NCBI GenBank assembly: GCA_021324885.1
Contig: JAJPIF010000004.1
Span: 186,001-250,000 of the forward strand
Direction of reading: 5' to 3'
DNA: 64,000 nt
Source of the DNA: Pseudomonadota bacterium
GTDB taxonomy: Bacteria > Desulfobacterota > Binatia > Binatales > Binataceae
Notes under the pieces: model-generated
What the model was told of the DNA's origin: nothing
The model's input: only the letters and a program-made list of their open reading frames with translations
The model's database searches: none
In this document: positions 50,031 through 59,495 of the stretch, piece after piece
Position numbering within the stretch: position 1 is the stretch's first letter
Layout of the letters: each line of letters begins with the position of its first letter
Program-made: the position numbers and the translations under genes

Positions 50031-50717
50031 GTGGACGTCAACGACATAGCCCAGCGGTTCGACTCTGTGCGGCGGCGGATCGAGGCAGCGGCGCGGCGGG
50101 CCGGACGCGATCCCGCTTCGGTGCGGCTGGTGGCGGCCAGCAAAACCTGGACCGCCGACGCGATCCGCGCCGCGTACCGCGCCGGTGCGCGGGAGTTCGG
50201 CGAAAACTATGTGCAGGAGGCCTTGTCCAAGCAGTCCGAACTGTCCGACTTGCGCGACATCACCTGGCACCTCATCGGCCATCTTCAGACCAATAAGGCG
50301 AAAACCGCGGCGCGGGCGTTTGCGATGGTCCACAGTCTGGATTCCGTCCGCCTGGCCCACGCGCTGCATAAGGCACGTCCCGATTCGCGGATGGCAGTGC
50401 TGGTCGAAGTCAATCTCGGCGGAGAAGCAAGCAAGACCGGAGCGTCGCCCGACGCTCTGGAACCGCTGCTCAACGCGATCCGTGACCAGGTTGATGTCCA
50501 CGGTTTGATGGCGATCCCGCCCCCGGGCAGCACGCCTGAGGACAGCCGGCCCTATTTCGCCCAATTGCGCAACTTGCGCGACCGGCTTGCAGCGGCTACC
50601 GGACTTGCGCTAAGCGAGCTTTCAATGGGAATGACTGACGATTTCGAAATTGCGATCGAGGAAGGGGCGACAATCGTGCGCGTGGGGCGCGCGATTTTCG
50701 GCGAGCGGACACGGTGA
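50031..50717 (+). CDS. YggS/PROSC-type PLP homeostasis protein
   Basis: A 228-residue PLP-binding TIM-barrel protein: VRLVAASKTWTADAIRAAYRAGAREFGENYVQEAL has the PLP lysine in ASK and the GENYVQE motif; WHLIGHLQTNKAK, LVEVNLGGEASKTG and LSMGMTDDFEIAIEEGATIVRVGRAIFG complete it. It buffers free pyridoxal phosphate. GTG at 50031. Its stop overlaps the proC start by 4 nt, the common yggS-proC coupling. Confidence 0.94.
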   Translation: MDVNDIAQRFDSVRRRIEAAARRAGRDPASVRLVAASKTWTADAIRAAYRAGAREFGENYVQEALSKQSELSDLRDITWHLIGHLQTNKAKTAARAFAMVHSLDSVRLAHALHKARPDSRMAVLVEVNLGGEASKTGASPDALEPLLNAIRDQVDVHGLMAIPPPGSTPEDSRPYFAQLRNLRDRLAAATGLALSELSMGMTDDFEIAIEEGATIVRVGRAIFGERTR

Positions 50718-51535
50718 AAAAACTCGGTTTTATTGGCGCAGGCAACATGGGTCGGGCGCTCGCCAAAGGATTGGTCGATCGCAAGGTTTACAAGGCGCGC
50801 GAGATGATCGCGTCGGATGTGGACGCGGCGGCGCGGCGCAAGTTCGCCCGCGCCACCGGAATCGAAGTCGTGCGCGACAATCTGGAAGTGGTGCGCCAGG
50901 CCCCCGCGATCGTTATCGCGGTCAAGCCGCAGATAATCGACCAGGTGCTGGAGGAAATCGGCGCCAGCCTCGACAACGACGGTACGGCGGCCCGAAAGCT
51001 GTTCGTTTCGATCGCCGCCGGCGTCCCAATCGCCCGGCTCGGGTCGCATCTGGGCGCACGATGCCGGATCATCCGCGTAATGCCAAATGCACCTGCGATG
51101 GTGGGCGAAGGGATGGCGGCGTTGGTCGGCGGTCCGACCGCTAGCAAGGCCGATTTGGCCTTCGCTCTCAAACTGTTTCGCGCGGTCGGACGCGCAGTCG
51201 CGTTGAACGACGAAAGTCTGCTCGATGCGGTCACGGCGGTTTCCGGCAGCGGACCCGCATACGTTTATTTGTTCGTCAAGGCGATGGCCGATGGGGGAGT
51301 TGAGCAGGGGTTGCCCGCCAAGCTAGCCTATGAGATGGCGCTGCAAACGCTGTGCGGCGCCGCAGCGCAGATGCGCCAGTCAAAATTGCCCGTGGAGGAA
51401 TTGATCAGAGTGGTCGCATCGCCGGGCGGCACCACCGAGGCTGCGTTGCGCAGTTTTGCGGCTTTGGGCTTCCATCGCGTGGTCGCGCAAGCTATCAAAG
51501 CCGCCGCCGACCGCTCGCGCGAGCTCGGCTCGTGA
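50714..51535 (+). CDS. proC: pyrroline-5-carboxylate reductase
   Basis: A 273-residue enzyme making proline from pyrroline-5-carboxylate with NAD(P)H. IGAGNMGRALAKGL is the Rossmann start, VKPQIIDQVL follows strand 4, IIRVMPNAPAMVGEGMAAL is the signature, and AVSGSGPAYVYLFVKAMADGGVEQGL lines the proline site. GTG start at 50714 overlaps yggS by 4 nt. Confidence 0.96.
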   Translation: MKKLGFIGAGNMGRALAKGLVDRKVYKAREMIASDVDAAARRKFARATGIEVVRDNLEVVRQAPAIVIAVKPQIIDQVLEEIGASLDNDGTAARKLFVSIAAGVPIARLGSHLGARCRIIRVMPNAPAMVGEGMAALVGGPTASKADLAFALKLFRAVGRAVALNDESLLDAVTAVSGSGPAYVYLFVKAMADGGVEQGLPAKLAYEMALQTLCGAAAQMRQSKLPVEELIRVVASPGGTTEAALRSFAALGFHRVVAQAIKAAADRSRELGS

Positions 51536-51550
51536 TTTAGGATTAGCCCC

Positions 51551-51853
51551 GTGTTCGTCTATACCAATTTCGTGATAACGGTCGCCCAGCTGTTGAGCAG
51601 TCTGCTCGAGGTTTACCTGTGGGTGGTGATCATCTCGGCAGTGATGAGCTGGATCGAGCCCAATCCGTACAATCCGATCGTCCGCGTTATCTATTCCCTG
51701 ACCGAGCCTGTGTTCGATTGGGTGCGCCGGCGTTTGCCGGTATTCTTCGGGGGGTTGGATTTCTCACCATTAATTGTGATGGTCGCGATCTGGTTCGCAC
51801 AGGCCTACTTCATTCCAACTTTCGCGCGCCTGGCAATCAGCGGCTTCAACTGA
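51551..51853 (+). CDS. YggT family membrane protein
   Basis: A 100-residue membrane protein with two hydrophobic hairpins: LLEVYLWVVIISAVMSWIEPNPYNPIVRVIYSLTEPVFDWVRRRLP is the YggT core. The family is linked to osmotic stress or cell-division placement; the exact function is open. GTG start at 51551, 15 nt after proC, consistent with the conserved maf-yggS-proC-yggT-yggU order. Confidence 0.92.
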   Translation: MFVYTNFVITVAQLLSSLLEVYLWVVIISAVMSWIEPNPYNPIVRVIYSLTEPVFDWVRRRLPVFFGGLDFSPLIVMVAIWFAQAYFIPTFARLAISGFN

Positions 51854-51953
51854 ACGTCATCCCTGCCGCTAAACTTCAGATCGTAGCCGCTCCTAATCAG
51901 AAGGCGGAGCTTGCATGCATAACACCGGCCGCCGGGCCGGCGTTTTGTGCCAC

Positions 51954-52286
51954 ATGAGCGCCGTCGAACCCTCATGGCTGCGGATGAGTAAAGATCATCT
52001 GACGATCGAGTTAAGCGTCCGTCCCGCTGCCGGCAAGCGGGGTATCGCGAGCGTCCGTCCCACAGGACCGGTGATTGCCCTGAACTCGCCGCCCGAGAAA
52101 GGCCGCGCCAACCACGAACTGATCGAGTTCATCGCCAGACTGCTGGAAGTCCCGCCAGCCTCAGTCAGCATCATCAAGGGACAAACCGCGCGCCAGAAGG
52201 TCGTCCGAGTGGAAACCGCGGCGCCCTCTGCAACGGCTTCGAAGCTGAAAGATCTACTACCGATTCCAGGCACCGGTTTCCGCTGA
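51954..52286 (+). CDS. DUF167 (YggU) family protein
   Basis: A 110-residue small alpha/beta protein with LTIELSVRPAAGKRGI, ALNSPPEKGRANHELIEFIARLLEVPPASVSIIKGQTARQKVVRV, the DUF167 core. ATG 51954 is preferred; another ATG lies 39 nt upstream in frame. It is the last gene of the maf-yggS-proC-yggT group. Function unknown. Confidence 0.9.
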   Translation: MSAVEPSWLRMSKDHLTIELSVRPAAGKRGIASVRPTGPVIALNSPPEKGRANHELIEFIARLLEVPPASVSIIKGQTARQKVVRVETAAPSATASKLKDLLPIPGTGFR

Positions 52287-52289
52287 TTG

Positions 52290-52514
52290 CTACCTGGCCG
52301 GTGATTGCCGGGAGTCGGTGGGGATTTGGCGCATGTCGCCGAGCGACACGAAGGGGATGGGAGACTGGGCCGAGGTGTACATCGGGACGTCACCTTTCCA
52401 GCGCTGGATTGCCAGGTATCGGATCAATTCGGGCGTCATGCTGGCCGCGATCAGTTGGTTGGCCTTGGCCTCGGCTCCTTTTTCGGTCAGCAGAGCATCG
52501 GCACGCCCTTGTGC
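52290..52514 (-). pseudogene. C-terminal remnant of an SPFH/prohibitin-family protein
   Basis: The minus strand codes for about 74 residues ending at TAG 52290-52292 and opening after an in-frame TAA at 52515-52517. It begins AQGRADALLTEKGAEAKANQ and continues LIAASMTPELIRYLAIQRWK...PIPFVSLGDM, the classic coiled-coil end and C-terminal tail of prohibitin-like SPFH proteins. No start codon or SPFH domain precedes it, so only the 3' end of a former gene is left. The remaining sequence up to 52788 is not recognisable. Confidence 0.65.
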
Positions 52515-52788
52515 TTACGTACCCGACCACGTATGCGCATTGCCGCAGCCATGAGGGAATCAGGGCGATCTCCGCAGTGTGCGATGGCGAGTCTGGCTGG
52601 GGCGTAACAGTGAGGTCTCGGCGCTCAGTGCCTTCGGAACGCGAACGGTCCGATATTCCGCAATCGGAAGCCAAATCTTGCTCCTATGATTTAATTTAAT
52701 CATCTGCGGTTACCTGTCCAGAGCACCGACGCCACCGTTTTTGTCGGCCGCGACCCCGGTCGGAGCGTCGCTCGCTCGCATTTTGCCG
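52515..52788. other. non-coding gap with AT-rich inverted repeat
   Basis: No gene is supported here. The only structure seen is ATGATT-TAATTT-AATCAT (52686-52703), 6-bp perfect arms in an otherwise GC-rich area. It could be a regulator site or the base of a terminator for the decayed SPFH locus. Confidence 0.3.
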
Positions 52789-52816
52789 TTGACACCCTGT
52801 GCATGATGGTTATTTA
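52789..52816 (+). promoter_or_regulatory. putative sigma-70 promoter for the FmdB-type gene
   Basis: TTGACA (52789-52794), a 16-nt spacer and TATTTA (52811-52816) make a good sigma-70 promoter. The start would be near 52823, about 70 nt before ATG 52892. Confidence 0.5.
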
Positions 52817-52891
52817 GTGAACAAAGAGCTTTCATGCATTCTCGCGGATGGACTGTTCCCGGGAGCCGGGTTAGAGTGGATGCTGTAAGGT

Positions 52892-53191
52892 ATGCCAATC
52901 TACGAATATCGATGCGACAGCTGCGGGGTTTTTGAAATCAGTCAGCGGATAACGGAAGATCCGCTGAAAAAGTGTCCCACCTGCAAGAGCAAGGTTCAGC
53001 GCCTGATCTCCAACACCTCCTTTATGCTGAAGGGTAACGGCTGGTACGCCACGGACTACGGGCGTTCCAAGAGTTCCGGCAATGAATCTTCTTCAGCCAA
53101 CGGCAAATCGGAGGCGTCTCCCACAGCCTCAGGGGACAAGGGCTCGAGTTCGACGGAAAAGAGTTCCGCAAGCGAGAAAACGGCCAGTTAA
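52892..53191 (+). CDS. FmdB-type zinc-ribbon protein
   Basis: A 99-residue protein beginning [20 protein letters not shown] with a second pair [13 protein letters not shown], the FmdB/CxxC_CxxC_SSSS regulator-like zinc ribbon. The [14 protein letters not shown] segment is also typical. The last ~45 residues are a low-complexity Ser/Gly/Lys/Glu tail, as in many family members. It was first noted near formamidase genes; function is unresolved. It is 131 nt upstream of the dehydrogenase-HyuAB operon, same strand. Confidence 0.9.
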   Translation: MPIYEYRCDSCGVFEISQRITEDPLKKCPTCKSKVQRLISNTSFMLKGNGWYATDYGRSKSSGNESSSANGKSEASPTASGDKGSSSTEKSSASEKTAS

Positions 53192-53322
53192 TAGCCGGTT
53201 GTAAGGCCCATACCTTCAAATGCCCGCCGCCAGGGCGGCCCACGGATTTGTTTTCCTCGCACTTTAGCCGCGCATAGCATTGGGTTAAGCTGGCCGGCCA
53301 GTGACCGTCCTGGATTCTTGTA

Positions 53323-54297
53323 ATGCGCGCGCTTGTCCTCAAATCATCGAGTTCGGCAGAATCCGCGAATCGAGTTGCGTTTCGTCAGGACTATCCGATA
53401 CCGGTGCCGCCAGCGGGCGAAAGCCTGGTGCGCGTCCGGATGGCGGGAATTTGCGGTACCGACCTCGAGATGGTGCAAGGTTACATGGACTTCAGCGGGG
53501 TCCTCGGCCATGAATTCGTGGGCGAAGTCGTCCAGACCGCAAACCGGGCTTTGGCCGGCAGGCGAGTCGTGGGCGAGATCAACGCCGCTTGCGGCCGTTG
53601 CGAATGGTGTCAGGCGGAGATGGGACGCCATTGCCCGAATCGTACCGTGCTCGGAATCCTTGGGCGTGACGGCGCCTTCGCCGAATACCTTTGCCTGCCC
53701 GACGCCAACCTGATCCCGGTCAGCGACAAGTTGCCGGACGAGGCGGCTGTGTTCGCGGAGCCATTGGCGGCGGGTTTCGAGATTCTCGAACAGACCCGGA
53801 TCGCACCGGCCGATCGAATCGCGATTTTAGGCGACGGCCGTCTTGGCGCGATTATCGCCCTGGCATTGAAAGCTCGCGGTCTCAAACCCGTAATCGGGGG
53901 CCATCACGATGAAAAACTTCAGCGCCTGCATGAAATGGGAATCGCCGGACAGGATGAGAGCACGCTTGAGCCCGGATTCGATATAGTCGTCGATTGCACC
54001 GGTTCGGCGCAGGGTCTGAGCCGGGCGCTGGAACTGGTGCGGCCCCGCGGCAGGCTGGTGCTCAAGACCACGGTCGCAGGCTCCGCCGGGATCAACCTGG
54101 CTCCGGTCGTGATCAACGAAATCGAAATAATCGGTTCGCGATGCGGCCGGATGCTGCCGGCGTTGCGTGCGCTGGAAACCGGCCTGGTCGATCCGCAACC
54201 GCTGGTCTGCGCCGTCTTTCCTCTGACCGAAGCCGAAGTGGCGCTCGGACGAGCTTCGGACCGCTCGGTTTTCAAGGTCCTGCTGAAAGCGTTCTGA
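53323..54297 (+). CDS. zinc-binding MDR alcohol dehydrogenase-like protein
   Basis: A 324-residue medium-chain dehydrogenase. AGICGTDLEMVQGY carries the catalytic-zinc Cys, GVLGHEFVGEVV the His-Glu, CGRCEWCQAEMGRHC the four structural-zinc Cys, and ILGDGRLGAIIALALKARG the cofactor loop. It is somewhat shorter than typical 340-350-residue members. It lies 2 nt before the HyuA gene, so it should act on the same substrate family as that pair, for example on an alcohol or polyol precursor. ATG at 53323. Confidence 0.9.
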   Translation: MRALVLKSSSSAESANRVAFRQDYPIPVPPAGESLVRVRMAGICGTDLEMVQGYMDFSGVLGHEFVGEVVQTANRALAGRRVVGEINAACGRCEWCQAEMGRHCPNRTVLGILGRDGAFAEYLCLPDANLIPVSDKLPDEAAVFAEPLAAGFEILEQTRIAPADRIAILGDGRLGAIIALALKARGLKPVIGGHHDEKLQRLHEMGIAGQDESTLEPGFDIVVDCTGSAQGLSRALELVRPRGRLVLKTTVAGSAGINLAPVVINEIEIIGSRCGRMLPALRALETGLVDPQPLVCAVFPLTEAEVALGRASDRSVFKVLLKAF

Positions 54298-54299
54298 GG

Positions 54300-56294
54300 G
54301 TGGCCGCCTCACCACGCAGCGCGGATAACCGCCCAATCGTTATCGGGATCGATACGGGCGGCACTTTTACCGATGTCGTCGCGGTCATCAACCGCGAGTT
54401 GAAGGTCCACAAGCTGCCTTCCACCCCGCATGATCCGGCCATTGCCGTGCTGGAAGGAGTGCGTGCGCTGATCGGACCGCGAACCGCGCAAACGCTGACC
54501 TACAGTTCGACGGTCGCCACCAATGCCCTGCTGCAACGGCGTGGCGCCCGGGTCGCATTGTTCACCAATGCCGGCTTCGAGGATCTGATCGAGATCGGCC
54601 GCCAAAACCGGACCGATATTTACGCCCTTGCTCCCGCGCGTCCGCAGCCGCTGGTCGAGCGCGCGATGCGCTTTGGCGTTGCGCAGCGGACTCTGTTCGA
54701 CGGTCAAATCGCGCTGGAACTGACGCGGACCGAGCTGGGCCGCATCGCCCGACTCGCGCAACGAAGCCGCGCTCAATCCTTCGCCATCTGTCTGCTCCAT
54801 AGCTATGCCAATCCCAGCGGCGAGCAGGCCCTGGCGCAATCACTCAAAGAGCTGGGACGGCCGCTGTCGGTGTCCCATCTGATCCTGCCCGAGTACCGCG
54901 AGTTCGAACGCCTTTCGACCACCGTCGTCAACGCCTACGTGGCGCCGCTGATGGTCGAGCATCTGGGACGCCTGGAACGCGAACTGCCGGCTCACCGCCT
55001 GCGCATCATGCAGTCCGACGGTCACGCGATCGGCGTCGAACTGGCGCGCCAGGAGCCAGTCCGAACAATTCTGTCCGGGCCGGCCGCGGGCGTAATCGGG
55101 GCGGCCACCCTGGCGCGGTCCTTCGGCGTCGATCGATTCATCACCTTCGACATGGGCGGCACTTCCACCGACGTCTCGCTTTTCGACCGCCGCGCCAATA
55201 TCCGATCCCTGAGTTATCCAGCGGGATATCCGGTACGAACTCCGGTGATCGACATCCATACCGTGGGCGCCGGCGGCGGGTCCCTGGCGCGCATCGACGA
55301 AGGCGGATCGCTGAAGGTCGGGCCGGAAAGCGCCGGCGCCGATCCGGGCCCAGCCTGCTATGGGCGCGGCGGAGACCCGACGGTAACCGACGCCGACCTG
55401 GTCGCGGGGCGTTTGATGGCGGCCAATTTCCTGGGCGGCCGGATGCGGCTTTATCCGCAAAATGCCGAGCGGGCCCTGGGCCGTATCGCTCGCGCGATGA
55501 AATGCGGGCTCGACAATGCCGCCCGCGGAGTCATTCGAGTCGTCAACGCCAACATGGCGCGTGCAGTGCGTCTAATCACGGTCGAGCGCGGCTTCGATCC
55601 GCGCGACTTCGCACTGCTTGCATTCGGCGGCGCCGGTCCGATGCATGCCTGCGAACTGGCCGCCGAATTGGGGATCCGCCGCGTGATTCTGCCGTCGAAC
55701 CCGGGACTGGCGTGCGCGTATGGCGCGCTGAACGCCGCGCTGGGGCGCGAATACTCACTGACGGTCAGGCGCACGGCACCCTCTTATGACGAACTGAAAA
55801 AGCTGATGCGCCCGCTTATGACGCGCGCGCGTCGCGAAATGGCCGCGCAAGGCGTTCGATCATCCCAGGTTGAAAACCAACCATGGTTGGACGTGCGCTA
55901 TCGCGGCCAGTCCTTCGAATTGAAGGTGGCGCTGACGCCCCACTTTCTTGAGGACTTTCACCGCGCGCACGAGCGTACCTTCGGCTATGCCGCCCGCGAT
56001 GCGGTCGTCGAGGTGGTGAACCTGCGACTTGAAGCGCGCGCCGGCGAATACGAACATCGCCCGGTCCGGATCAGGCGCGCGGCGCGTCGACCTGAACCGA
56101 TTGGCCGAATCAGCGCAATCGCACAAGGACGCCGCCGCACCATCCCCGTTTTCGAGCGCGATCACCTGGGTGCCGCGACTCGGTTGCAGGGCCCGATGCT
56201 ATTGGTCGAACTCAGCGCCACTGCTTACGTTGCGCCAGGCTTTACCATGCGCGTGGACGATTTCGGCAACATTCATCTGGAGGCGGGGGCGTGA
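54300..56294 (+). CDS. hydantoinase/oxoprolinase subunit A (HyuA)
   Basis: A 664-residue ASKHA-fold ATPase: IGIDTGGTFTDVVAV at the start, TFDMGGTSTDVSLF near 285, HTVGAGGGSLARIDEGGSLKVGPESAGADPGPACYG near 325 and LLAFGGAGPMHACELA near 445. It pairs with the HyuB gene that starts 4 nt inside its end. Members hydrolyse hydantoins or 5-oxoproline with ATP, or carboxylate ketones. GTG 54300 gives a standard N-terminus; the frame is open further upstream within the dehydrogenase gene. Confidence 0.9.
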   Translation: MAASPRSADNRPIVIGIDTGGTFTDVVAVINRELKVHKLPSTPHDPAIAVLEGVRALIGPRTAQTLTYSSTVATNALLQRRGARVALFTNAGFEDLIEIGRQNRTDIYALAPARPQPLVERAMRFGVAQRTLFDGQIALELTRTELGRIARLAQRSRAQSFAICLLHSYANPSGEQALAQSLKELGRPLSVSHLILPEYREFERLSTTVVNAYVAPLMVEHLGRLERELPAHRLRIMQSDGHAIGVELARQEPVRTILSGPAAGVIGAATLARSFGVDRFITFDMGGTSTDVSLFDRRANIRSLSYPAGYPVRTPVIDIHTVGAGGGSLARIDEGGSLKVGPESAGADPGPACYGRGGDPTVTDADLVAGRLMAANFLGGRMRLYPQNAERALGRIARAMKCGLDNAARGVIRVVNANMARAVRLITVERGFDPRDFALLAFGGAGPMHACELAAELGIRRVILPSNPGLACAYGALNAALGREYSLTVRRTAPSYDELKKLMRPLMTRARREMAAQGVRSSQVENQPWLDVRYRGQSFELKVALTPHFLEDFHRAHERTFGYAARDAVVEVVNLRLEARAGEYEHRPVRIRRAARRPEPIGRISAIAQGRRRTIPVFERDHLGAATRLQGPMLLVELSATAYVAPGFTMRVDDFGNIHLEAGA

Positions 56295-57856
56295 AACTCG
56301 ATCCGGTAACGCTTGAAGTGATGAACAGCCGCCTGGCCGCGATTGCCGAGGAGATGGGCGTGGTGCTGGGCCAAACCGGATATTCGCCCAATATCAAGGA
56401 GCGGCGTGATTTCTCCTGCGCCCTGTTCGACGGCAGCGGCGAGATGGTGGCCCAGGCGGCCCATCTGCCAGTACATCTGGGGTCCACGCCGCTTTCCGTG
56501 CGCGCCGCGATCCAACGCCTTGAGCTAGGTCCTGGCGACGTGGCCGCCGTCAACGATCCGTTCGCCGGAGGCACTCATCTACCCGACCTGACGCTGGTCG
56601 AGCCGGTGTTTATCCGTGGCCGGCGCGCCCCGTTCGCCTATGTCGCCAACCGGGCGCATCACGCGGATATCGGCGGGATGGCGCCGGGGTCGATGGCGCT
56701 GTCGCGCGAAATCTACCAGGAAGGATTCCGGCTGCCGCCAGTCAAGCTAATCGCCGCCGGTCAACCGGTCCGCGACATCTTCGAATTGTTTTTCGCCAAT
56801 ACCCGAGTGCGCCAGGAGCGCGAGGGCGATTTGCGCGCCCAAATCGGGGCCCTCACGGTCGGTCGCCGGCGAGTAGTCGATCTAGTTCGATCGCAGGGCG
56901 CCTCGCTGGTCGGCACCGCGATGGAAGAACTGAAAAGCTATTCGGGCCGTTTGATGAAAGCGGCGCTCAGCAAGCTCAAGGACGGCACCTACGCCGCCGA
57001 GGATTTTCTCGACGACGATGGCTTCGGTTGCGGTCCGATTCGACTTTGCGTCGCGATCCAGATGAAGCGAGGCCGCGCCCGTGTCGATTTTACCGGCTCG
57101 GCGCCACAGGTCAGCGGCCCCGTCAACGCCAACTATGCTATTACGCTGTCGGCCGTGTTCTACGTGATGAAGTGCCTGGGGGCGGAAGCGGTGCCGCCCA
57201 ACGAGGGGTTGATGCGCGCGGTAAAAGTGATTGCGCCCGCCGGGACTATAGTCAACGCCAATGAGCCGGCCGCGGTCGCCGGCGGCAACGTGGAAACGTC
57301 GCAACGGCTGGTGGACGTGCTGTTCAGGGCGCTGGCGCGGGCGGCGCCCGATCGAATTCCGGCCGCCAGCTCGGGCTCGATGTCGAATCTGACAATCGGC
57401 GGCTATGATACCTCACGGGGACGCGGTTTTACCTATTACGAAACCATCGCCGGAGGAGCCGGAGCGGCGCCGGGCTTCGATGGTGCTTCGGGAATCCATA
57501 CTCATATGACTAATACCCTGAACACGCCGATCGAGGCGCTCGAGGCTTACTACCCGATGCGCGTGACGCAGTATGGGATCCGCGCAGGTTCCGGAGGAAA
57601 GGGCAAATTCACTGGCGGGGACGGATTGATCCGCGAACTGGAATGCCTGGTCGAATCCGATGTGAGCGTGCTCAGCGAACGCCGAGTCCTGGCGCCTTAC
57701 GGGCTCTATGGCGGGGGTGAAGGAAAGCGCGGCGCTAACTATCTAATCCGCAGCGGGCGCCGCCACACGCTACCGGGCAAAGCCAGCGTCCGGCTTGCTC
57801 CCGGCGACCATATCCGCATCGAAACACCCGGGGGCGGCGGCTGGGGCCGCCGCTGA
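56291..57856 (+). CDS. hydantoinase/oxoprolinase subunit B (HyuB)
   Basis: A 521-residue HyuB. MKLDPVTLEVMNSRLAAIAEEM, SPNIKERRDFSCALFDGSGEMVAQAAHLPVHLG, NDPFAGGTHLPDLTLVEPVF, NRAHHADIGGMAPGSM and the C-terminal IRIETPGGGGWG are standard. Unlike the copy at 5325-7679 there is no zinc module at the C-terminus. GTG start overlaps HyuA by 4 nt. With HyuA and an MDR dehydrogenase it forms a compact operon; a cyclic amide (hydantoin, oxoproline) or ketone substrate is equally possible. Confidence 0.92.
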   Translation: MKLDPVTLEVMNSRLAAIAEEMGVVLGQTGYSPNIKERRDFSCALFDGSGEMVAQAAHLPVHLGSTPLSVRAAIQRLELGPGDVAAVNDPFAGGTHLPDLTLVEPVFIRGRRAPFAYVANRAHHADIGGMAPGSMALSREIYQEGFRLPPVKLIAAGQPVRDIFELFFANTRVRQEREGDLRAQIGALTVGRRRVVDLVRSQGASLVGTAMEELKSYSGRLMKAALSKLKDGTYAAEDFLDDDGFGCGPIRLCVAIQMKRGRARVDFTGSAPQVSGPVNANYAITLSAVFYVMKCLGAEAVPPNEGLMRAVKVIAPAGTIVNANEPAAVAGGNVETSQRLVDVLFRALARAAPDRIPAASSGSMSNLTIGGYDTSRGRGFTYYETIAGGAGAAPGFDGASGIHTHMTNTLNTPIEALEAYYPMRVTQYGIRAGSGGKGKFTGGDGLIRELECLVESDVSVLSERRVLAPYGLYGGGEGKRGANYLIRSGRRHTLPGKASVRLAPGDHIRIETPGGGGWGRR

Positions 57857-58140
57857 ATATTCGGCCCTGCCGTTCTTTTGGGAAGACTCAAACAGGCCTT
57901 GCGGTACAGCCGAGTTTTGCGGTATGTAGCACGCATGCGGTGAGCCTTGGGCTCGCCCGACCTCGACCTGACTCAGCGGTTTCCAATGCGCCCGGCTTTT
58001 TCGGGGACCTGTCCATCGGCGCGAACAATGCCGTTGAGCACCTCCTGATGCGTTGCTGAATGATTGCGATTGGGGAGTGGAGAAAGCAACTGGGGCCCCT
58101 TCCCGTAAAAAATCATCGACTGCAGAGCAGAGGAGACTAT

Positions 58141-59481
58141 ATGAAAAAGCTGGGGTTTTCTTATCTTACCGCGTCGGCAGCGGCGCTGGTGATCTGCCTG
58201 GCGGCGGGGATGGCGCCGGCGGAAATGATGTTCAACCAGGAGAACTACAAAAACCTGGTCGATTCGTCGTCTTCCCAAACCATTGCGCCCGGAACAAAAA
58301 TCACCCTGCAGAATTGGAAACAATATAAAAACTTCATGCCGATTTGGCTCCAGGCGGCGTACTCGGGCGACTATCACTGGCATATCGGCCCCGGACCGGA
58401 GTTCACAATCAACGTTGCGCCGACCAGTAATTTTCCACTACCCAGAAAATTTCTCGAGGATACGGAGAAGTTTCATGATCAGGTGGTTCTGCAAAAACTT
58501 CCTGACGGCGGATATACGATCAAGGGTTATACGGCGGGTGTCCCTTTTCCCAATCCGACCGACCCGGATATGGCGGTCAAAGTGATGTACGATGCGTGGC
58601 TGCCGTGGCGCCCAGCGGTTTCCTACTACTATACCTGGGACCGCATCGTTGACCGGTTTGGAAACGTGAGTCCTGAGGATACTGCCGATACCTTTTACAT
58701 GATGTCTTTCCTGAGCGATGAGGGCTACCCGAACAGTACTAGTTACGGCACTGACTATTTCCAGGCGGGCCGTTATTTTGTGGCCGCCCCGGAGCAGTCC
58801 AAGTACACCACGGAGCTTCAGCTTCAGCCCAAGGATCCAACCCGGCTTCAGGAATTATACGCCTTCCTGCCGTCTTTGCGCCGCTCGCTGCGGCTTTCCA
58901 GCGCCGCTCGTTGCACTCCGCTGCTGGGGACCGATTATATCGCGGACGACGGCTCCTGGCTGCCGCCGAATTTCGCCCCGACCTACCTGGGGCTCAAGAA
59001 GGTGCTGACTATCGTGATGGATCCCAGCAAATCCGAAGATCCCAAGTCTTACGCCGGCGGGGGCGCCTATCCCGGCGACGCTTTCCCGGGATGGCCGGTG
59101 GCCGGGACCAATCACTGGGAGCTGCGCGATTATTATGTTATCGATCTGCTCGCGCTACCCAAATTGGGCAACTATTGCTATTCTCATCGCATCTTTTACG
59201 TCGATAAGCAGACCTATTACGCTGCGATGGCCGGGGCCGAAGCCTACGATCGAACCGGTAAAATCTACAAGATGTTGTGGACCGCCAACTATCCGGTCAA
59301 TATTCACGGCGTTACGACCATTTATGCCTATGCGACCGGCATGAGCATGGCTATCGACTTTCAGAATTCGCATGTAACCTGGAACAACGATATACATGTG
59401 CAGATCGACAATGATGCTCCGGCCAGCGTCCGCGATATGGCCAACAGCACTCCCGGCAGCCTTGACCGCGTGATGCAGTGA
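58141..59481 (+). CDS. DUF1329 family exported protein
   Basis: A 446-residue protein with a Sec signal (MKKLGFSYL, hydrophobic core, cleavage near ...AGMAPA-E, residue 28). The rest matches DUF1329: YKNLVDSS near 35, a central YAFLPSLRRSLRLSSAARC segment near 240, LGTDYIADDGSWLPPNF, GWPVAGTNHWELRDYYVIDLLALP and the end TPGSLDRVMQ. The family is LolA-like in fold and often sits near RND exporters and lipid or hydrocarbon catabolism genes. GAGGAG precedes ATG 58141. It appears monocistronic and is followed by a strong hairpin. Confidence 0.93.
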   Translation: MKKLGFSYLTASAAALVICLAAGMAPAEMMFNQENYKNLVDSSSSQTIAPGTKITLQNWKQYKNFMPIWLQAAYSGDYHWHIGPGPEFTINVAPTSNFPLPRKFLEDTEKFHDQVVLQKLPDGGYTIKGYTAGVPFPNPTDPDMAVKVMYDAWLPWRPAVSYYYTWDRIVDRFGNVSPEDTADTFYMMSFLSDEGYPNSTSYGTDYFQAGRYFVAAPEQSKYTTELQLQPKDPTRLQELYAFLPSLRRSLRLSSAARCTPLLGTDYIADDGSWLPPNFAPTYLGLKKVLTIVMDPSKSEDPKSYAGGGAYPGDAFPGWPVAGTNHWELRDYYVIDLLALPKLGNYCYSHRIFYVDKQTYYAAMAGAEAYDRTGKIYKMLWTANYPVNIHGVTTIYAYATGMSMAIDFQNSHVTWNNDIHVQIDNDAPASVRDMANSTPGSLDRVMQ

Positions 59482-59495
59482 ACCTGACCTCCGCA

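Noticed and set aside
57857-58140. Short minus-strand coding-like stretch (near 57975-58050) before the DUF1329 gene
   Set aside because: A few codons look protein-like, but no family could be recognised and the frame lacks a supported start; treated as intergenic.
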